The notes beneath the pieces are model-generated. The model saw only the letters and a program-made list of their open reading frames with translations, made no database searches and was not told the origin of the DNA. Shown here piece by piece: positions 5,910 through 8,573 of a DNA stretch of 8,573 nt. The DNA comes from an uncultured beta proteobacterium (lineage in GTDB: Bacteria; Pseudomonadota; Gammaproteobacteria; Burkholderiales; Burkholderiaceae_B). A program made the translations under genes and the position numbers. Numbering within the stretch: the stretch's first letter is position 1; every line of letters begins with the position of its first letter. Where the stretch lies: positions 1 through 8,573 of the forward strand of contig CAIYCP010000488.1 in the NCBI GenBank assembly GCA_903924715.1, read 5' to 3'.

Positions 5910-5950
5910 TTTGATTGTAGGTATAACGAACGTTGTTGTATACAATCAAA
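5910..5950. promoter_or_regulatory. Divergent promoter/operator region with a 10-bp inverted repeat and a TTGTATACAA palindrome
   Basis: TTTGATTGTA (5910-5919) and TACAATCAAA (5941-5950) are exact reverse complements 21 bases apart. TTGTATACAA (5936-5945) is a perfect palindrome overlapping the right arm and fits the GT...AC core of operators bound by GntR-family (FadR/FCD-type) repressors. On the minus strand TTGATT (5944-5949) and TATACC (5920-5925), 18 bases apart, make a plausible promoter for the MmgE/PrpD gene, with a transcript leader of roughly 30 bases. A matching rightward promoter for the Bug gene is less clear (a weak TTGTAG / TATACA pair at 5915-5920 and 5939-5944). A repressor bound here would cover the leftward promoter and probably control both units. 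No regulator gene is in the window. Confidence 0.5.
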
Positions 5951-6045
5951 AAAAACTAAAGCGTAATCAGCATAACAACTAAAGAAAGCGATCAAGAGAC
6001 AATCGATACGTTCATTGCGTCAACGTCATCAATAAAGGGAAAAAC

Positions 6046-7014
6046 ATGCAGCGCCTAAAAGGTATCAAACTGGCCATCGCTTGCGCTTTACTGTCCGGGT
6101 GCGTCACAGCGCAAGCGGCCTTTCCTGAAAAGCCAATACATTTAATTGTGCCCTTTCCACCAAACGGTACCACTGATGTTGTTGCACGACGGATCTCTCA
6201 AAAACTTGGTGAAGTGCTCGGCCAGACCGTCATCATTGAAAACAAAGGGGGTGCTGGCGCAACGATTGGTACTCAGCTCGTCGCGTCGGCCCCTGCGGAT
6301 GGCTATACCTTGTTGATGGCGACCAATTCACATACGGCCAACCCATCGATCTACAAAACCCTTGGATACGATACCGTCAAAAGCTTTACGTCCGTCATCA
6401 TGGTTGGCGACACACCTGGCTTGGTCGTGATTCATCCCTCGGTTGCAGCCAATACTTTGCAAGAATTTATTGCACTCGCAAAAAAAACATCACCCCCGCT
6501 GCACTATGGCACAGCCGGCTCTGGCACATTTCCTCACCTGGCCACTGAATTGTTCATTGACCGCGCAGGGATTGAAATGGTTCATATCCCTTACAAAGGC
6601 GCAGGGCCTGCCATGATCGATCTGCTTGGCGGGGTCTATCAGTTCAAAATTGATGCCTTTCCAACTTCTGCCGTGCAAATCAAAGCCGGAAAGATTAGGC
6701 CGCTTGCAGTGACCAGCTTAGAGCGTATGCCGCAAATTCCAGATATGCCAACCGTCGCTGAACTTGGCTTTCCAGGCTTTGAGACCACCTTCTGGATGGC
6801 GGTCCTTGCACCAACAGGCACTCCTCAAAACGTCGTACAAACGCTAGAGAAAGCCTTTGTGCGTACCTTGCAAGATCCACAAATCATTGAACGCCTCACT
6901 GCTGACGGCGTCAGAATCATTGCAAAGTCAGGCAGCTACGTTGACGAACTGGTTGCGCGCGAACTCAAACAGTGGCCCCCGATCGTCAAAAAAGCGGGTA
7001 TCGCGATCAACTAA
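6046..7014 (+). CDS. Bug/TctC-family periplasmic substrate-binding protein (second copy), possibly a lipoprotein
   Basis: The protein has 322 residues with an excellent ribosome site (AAGGGA at 6035-6040). The mature part carries the Bug pattern: PIHLIVPFPPNGTTDVVARR (30-49), ENKGGAGATIGTQLVA, PADGYTLLM, GTFPHLATELF and HIPYKGAGPAMIDLLGG. The signal peptide is ambiguous. AQA (22-24) is a good signal peptidase I site, but L16-S17-G18-C19 is also a valid lipobox, so the protein could be lipid-anchored through C19. It is only distantly similar to the first Bug receptor (different residues in the PGG loop: PNGTTD against PGGGGD), so it probably binds another ligand. The lactonase-like gene starts 13 bases downstream, suggesting a two-gene operon in which the receptor's ligand and the lactonase's substrate are related (inference). 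No TctAB partner genes are present. Confidence 0.92.
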   Translation: MQRLKGIKLAIACALLSGCVTAQAAFPEKPIHLIVPFPPNGTTDVVARRISQKLGEVLGQTVIIENKGGAGATIGTQLVASAPADGYTLLMATNSHTANPSIYKTLGYDTVKSFTSVIMVGDTPGLVVIHPSVAANTLQEFIALAKKTSPPLHYGTAGSGTFPHLATELFIDRAGIEMVHIPYKGAGPAMIDLLGGVYQFKIDAFPTSAVQIKAGKIRPLAVTSLERMPQIPDMPTVAELGFPGFETTFWMAVLAPTGTPQNVVQTLEKAFVRTLQDPQIIERLTADGVRIIAKSGSYVDELVARELKQWPPIVKKAGIAIN

Positions 7015-7027
7015 CGTTAACAATGTC

Positions 7028-8179
7028 ATGAACACATTCTTTGTATACGCTGCAGTTGGCGCAGATTTTAGACAGTACAGTTTGAACGTGAGCGATGGGT
7101 CGCTAAGCGAGCGCAGTGCAATCACACTACCGGCGGGCCTTCAGTACGCCTGGCGACACGCCTCAAAGCCTATTTTGTATGCAGCCTGTAGCGATGGCGG
7201 ACCAGGAAAATCCGGTACTCAACATTTTATTTGTGCACTGACTATTCAGACTGACGGTTCTCTCAAGCTAGCCGGCACGCCAACTCAACTACGCTGGCGT
7301 CCTGTGCACATGACAAGCGATCGTACGTCACAGCACCTCTTGCTCGCCTATAACGCCCCAAGCGCCTTAAGCGTGCATTGCATCAAACGAGATGGCTCAA
7401 TTGGCGAGGAAGTGAATCAGCATAATTTTGATCTGGGTGTCTGCGCTCACCAAGTTGTTGTGACGCCTGACCATCACCGTGTGGTCTTGCCCGTGCGTGG
7501 GAACGATCCCGAGCATGGTCAACCCGAGCTACCCGGCTCAATTGAAATCTTTGAATATGCCGAGGGTGTTCTGACACATCGGCAAAAACTTATCCCAAAT
7601 GCAGGGTACGAATTCGGCCCACGACATGTTGACTTTCATCCAACAAAACCTTGGATGTACTTATCGATTGAACGTCAAAATCAAATTGCTTTTTTTGAGC
7701 TTGGTAAAACGGTCGTCGGCCCCTTGTGGCGTAAAACGACGCTTAGGCATCCAGAGCAACTCAAGCCGCGTCAACTGGTGGGTGCGATCCATGTTCACCC
7801 CAGCGGTAAGTTTGTGTATGTCTCGAATCGTGCAGATGGCACGATTGATCACGAAGGTAAAAAAATATTCAATGGTGCCGAAAACACCATCAGCACATTT
7901 TCAATTGATCAAGAGACCGGCGAACCCACCTTGATTCACATCGAAGACACGCGCGGCATGCATGTGCGGACCTTTGCGATTGATCCAAGTGGCACCATGC
8001 TTGTTGCAGGATGCATGATTGCCCGCGATATTTTAAAAGACGGTGCAATTGAACACGTAGCCGGCGGGCTATCAGTATTTAGGATCAATGTAGACGGCTC
8101 GCTGACCTTCTTGCACAAATATGACAAAGAAGTCGGCCAAGAACGATTGTTCTGGATGGGCATTGTCGCGCATCCGTGA
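7028..8179 (+). CDS. Lactonase-like seven-bladed beta-propeller protein (PF10282 type)
   Basis: The protein has 383 residues from the ATG at 7028. Propeller-blade repeats are visible as the motifs GPRHVDFHPTKPWMYLSIE (197-215), GAIHVHPSGKFVYVSNRADG (252-271) and RTFAIDPSGTMLVAG (314-328), the recurring pattern of the 6-phosphogluconolactonase (Pgl)/carboxymuconate lactonase propeller family. The family opens sugar or muconate-type lactones, but many members have no tested function. There is no signal peptide (start MNTFFVYAAVG), so it is cytoplasmic. No clear Shine-Dalgarno precedes the ATG; translation may depend on the Bug gene that ends 13 bases upstream. The frame stays open upstream into the Bug gene, but that part overlaps coding sequence and lacks homology. 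The substrate is unknown; a lactone from the Bug-transported compound is a reasonable guess. Confidence 0.82.
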   Translation: MNTFFVYAAVGADFRQYSLNVSDGSLSERSAITLPAGLQYAWRHASKPILYAACSDGGPGKSGTQHFICALTIQTDGSLKLAGTPTQLRWRPVHMTSDRTSQHLLLAYNAPSALSVHCIKRDGSIGEEVNQHNFDLGVCAHQVVVTPDHHRVVLPVRGNDPEHGQPELPGSIEIFEYAEGVLTHRQKLIPNAGYEFGPRHVDFHPTKPWMYLSIERQNQIAFFELGKTVVGPLWRKTTLRHPEQLKPRQLVGAIHVHPSGKFVYVSNRADGTIDHEGKKIFNGAENTISTFSIDQETGEPTLIHIEDTRGMHVRTFAIDPSGTMLVAGCMIARDILKDGAIEHVAGGLSVFRINVDGSLTFLHKYDKEVGQERLFWMGIVAHP

Positions 8180-8209
8180 TGACTGAGCAGACTGCGGTCA
8201 GCCAGCGCT

Positions 8210-8573
8210 TTATAACTCCTCGATCTTCAGCTGAAACAATTCGCTTAAGCGTTCTGTAGTCATGATGTGATAAACGCTGAATTTGTAAGCAGTGCCCACT
8301 GAAATCTCAGGAGGCGTAAAAGCAAAAGCAAGATTTCCGCCCGTCGAAAGCCGACCTTCATAGCCAAAATGCAAGAGGTATTGCTTCATGGTGCGTACGA
8401 CTTCAGAAGCACGCGCGGTGGTGGGTGCAATACATTCAATTGTCATACAAATCTCGCTTGGCAACACCGCATCAGGTAAGGGATCTGTCACTCCGTTTAC
8501 ACCAAACACTCGCCAAAATAAGGTGTAGTCCTCGGGTGCGTCTTCGCAGACCAAATCACGAACAACTTTGGTA
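8210..8573 (-). CDS. AtuA-like (DUF1446) protein, C-terminal part (runs off the right edge)
   Basis: The frame is open from the right edge to a TAA at 8212-8210, giving about 120 C-terminal residues. The text TKVVRDLVCEDAPEDYTLFW, then VFGVNGVTDP, APTTARASEVVRTMKQYLLHFGY, GRLSTGGNLAFAFTPPEISVGTAY and FSVYHIM resembles from memory the C-terminal region of proteins annotated as acyclic terpene utilization AtuA family (DUF1446). AtuA itself belongs to the citronellol/geraniol route, but most homologues in betaproteobacteria lie beside Bug receptors and have no known reaction. The gene is convergent with the lactonase-like gene (30-base gap). An internal TTG at 8554 could be mistaken for a start, but homology continues past it to the edge. 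The family call rests on recalled sequence patterns and needs a profile search. Confidence 0.6.
   Translation of the reverse strand, partial: TKVVRDLVCEDAPEDYTLFWRVFGVNGVTDPLPDAVLPSEICMTIECIAPTTARASEVVRTMKQYLLHFGYEGRLSTGGNLAFAFTPPEISVGTAYKFSVYHIMTTERLSELFQLKIEEL

Noticed and set aside
8180..8200. Short stem TGACTG / CGGTCA between the lactonase-like and AtuA-like genes as a terminator
   Set aside because: Six pairs including a G-T wobble and no T-run; not enough to call.

Overview
The window looks like part of the chromosome of a betaproteobacterium, probably a Burkholderiales (Alcaligenaceae-like) organism of moderate GC. The main reason is two periplasmic receptors of the Bug/TctC family, a family strongly expanded in that group, set among typical catabolic accessory genes (amidohydrolase, flavin reductase-like protein, MmgE/PrpD, propeller lactonase, AtuA-like protein). 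The taxonomy is inferred from gene content only. I see no rRNA, tRNA, CRISPR array, insertion sequence or phage gene.

Layout from left to right. A leftward pair holds a metal-dependent amidohydrolase (N-terminal part only, running off the left edge) preceded by a flavin reductase-like FMN-binding protein. Across a divergent spacer, a rightward block holds a glutaredoxin-DinB fusion, a first Bug receptor, and a tightly coupled three-gene cobalt nitrile hydratase-type enzyme. In that enzyme the beta subunit is split into two genes, and the alpha subunit starts with a very His-rich tail. The genes overlap by ATGA at both junctions. Facing this block is a leftward MmgE/PrpD family gene, whose last codons carry a perfect 11-bp inverted repeat. 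A divergent control region with a 10-bp inverted repeat and a TTGTATACAA palindrome separates it from a rightward pair, a second Bug receptor and a beta-propeller lactonase-like protein. The right edge holds the C-terminal end of a leftward gene resembling AtuA-family (DUF1446) proteins.

Functional reading (inference). The window resembles a small-molecule uptake and breakdown island. Bug receptors would capture an organic acid or related compound in the periplasm; the nitrile hydratase-type enzyme would hydrate a nitrile (or hydrolyse thiocyanate); the MmgE/PrpD, lactonase, amidohydrolase and AtuA-like proteins would process carboxylated or lactone intermediates. The genes do not define one pathway, and no amidase or transporter membrane subunit (TctA/TctB) is visible.

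The most interesting element is the nitrile hydratase locus. It combines a split beta subunit, a CTLCSC cobalt claw, a 13-His tail directly at the beta-alpha junction, no recognisable activator/metallochaperone gene beside it, and apparent changes at active-site positions. It may be a self-metallating three-subunit enzyme with an unknown substrate.
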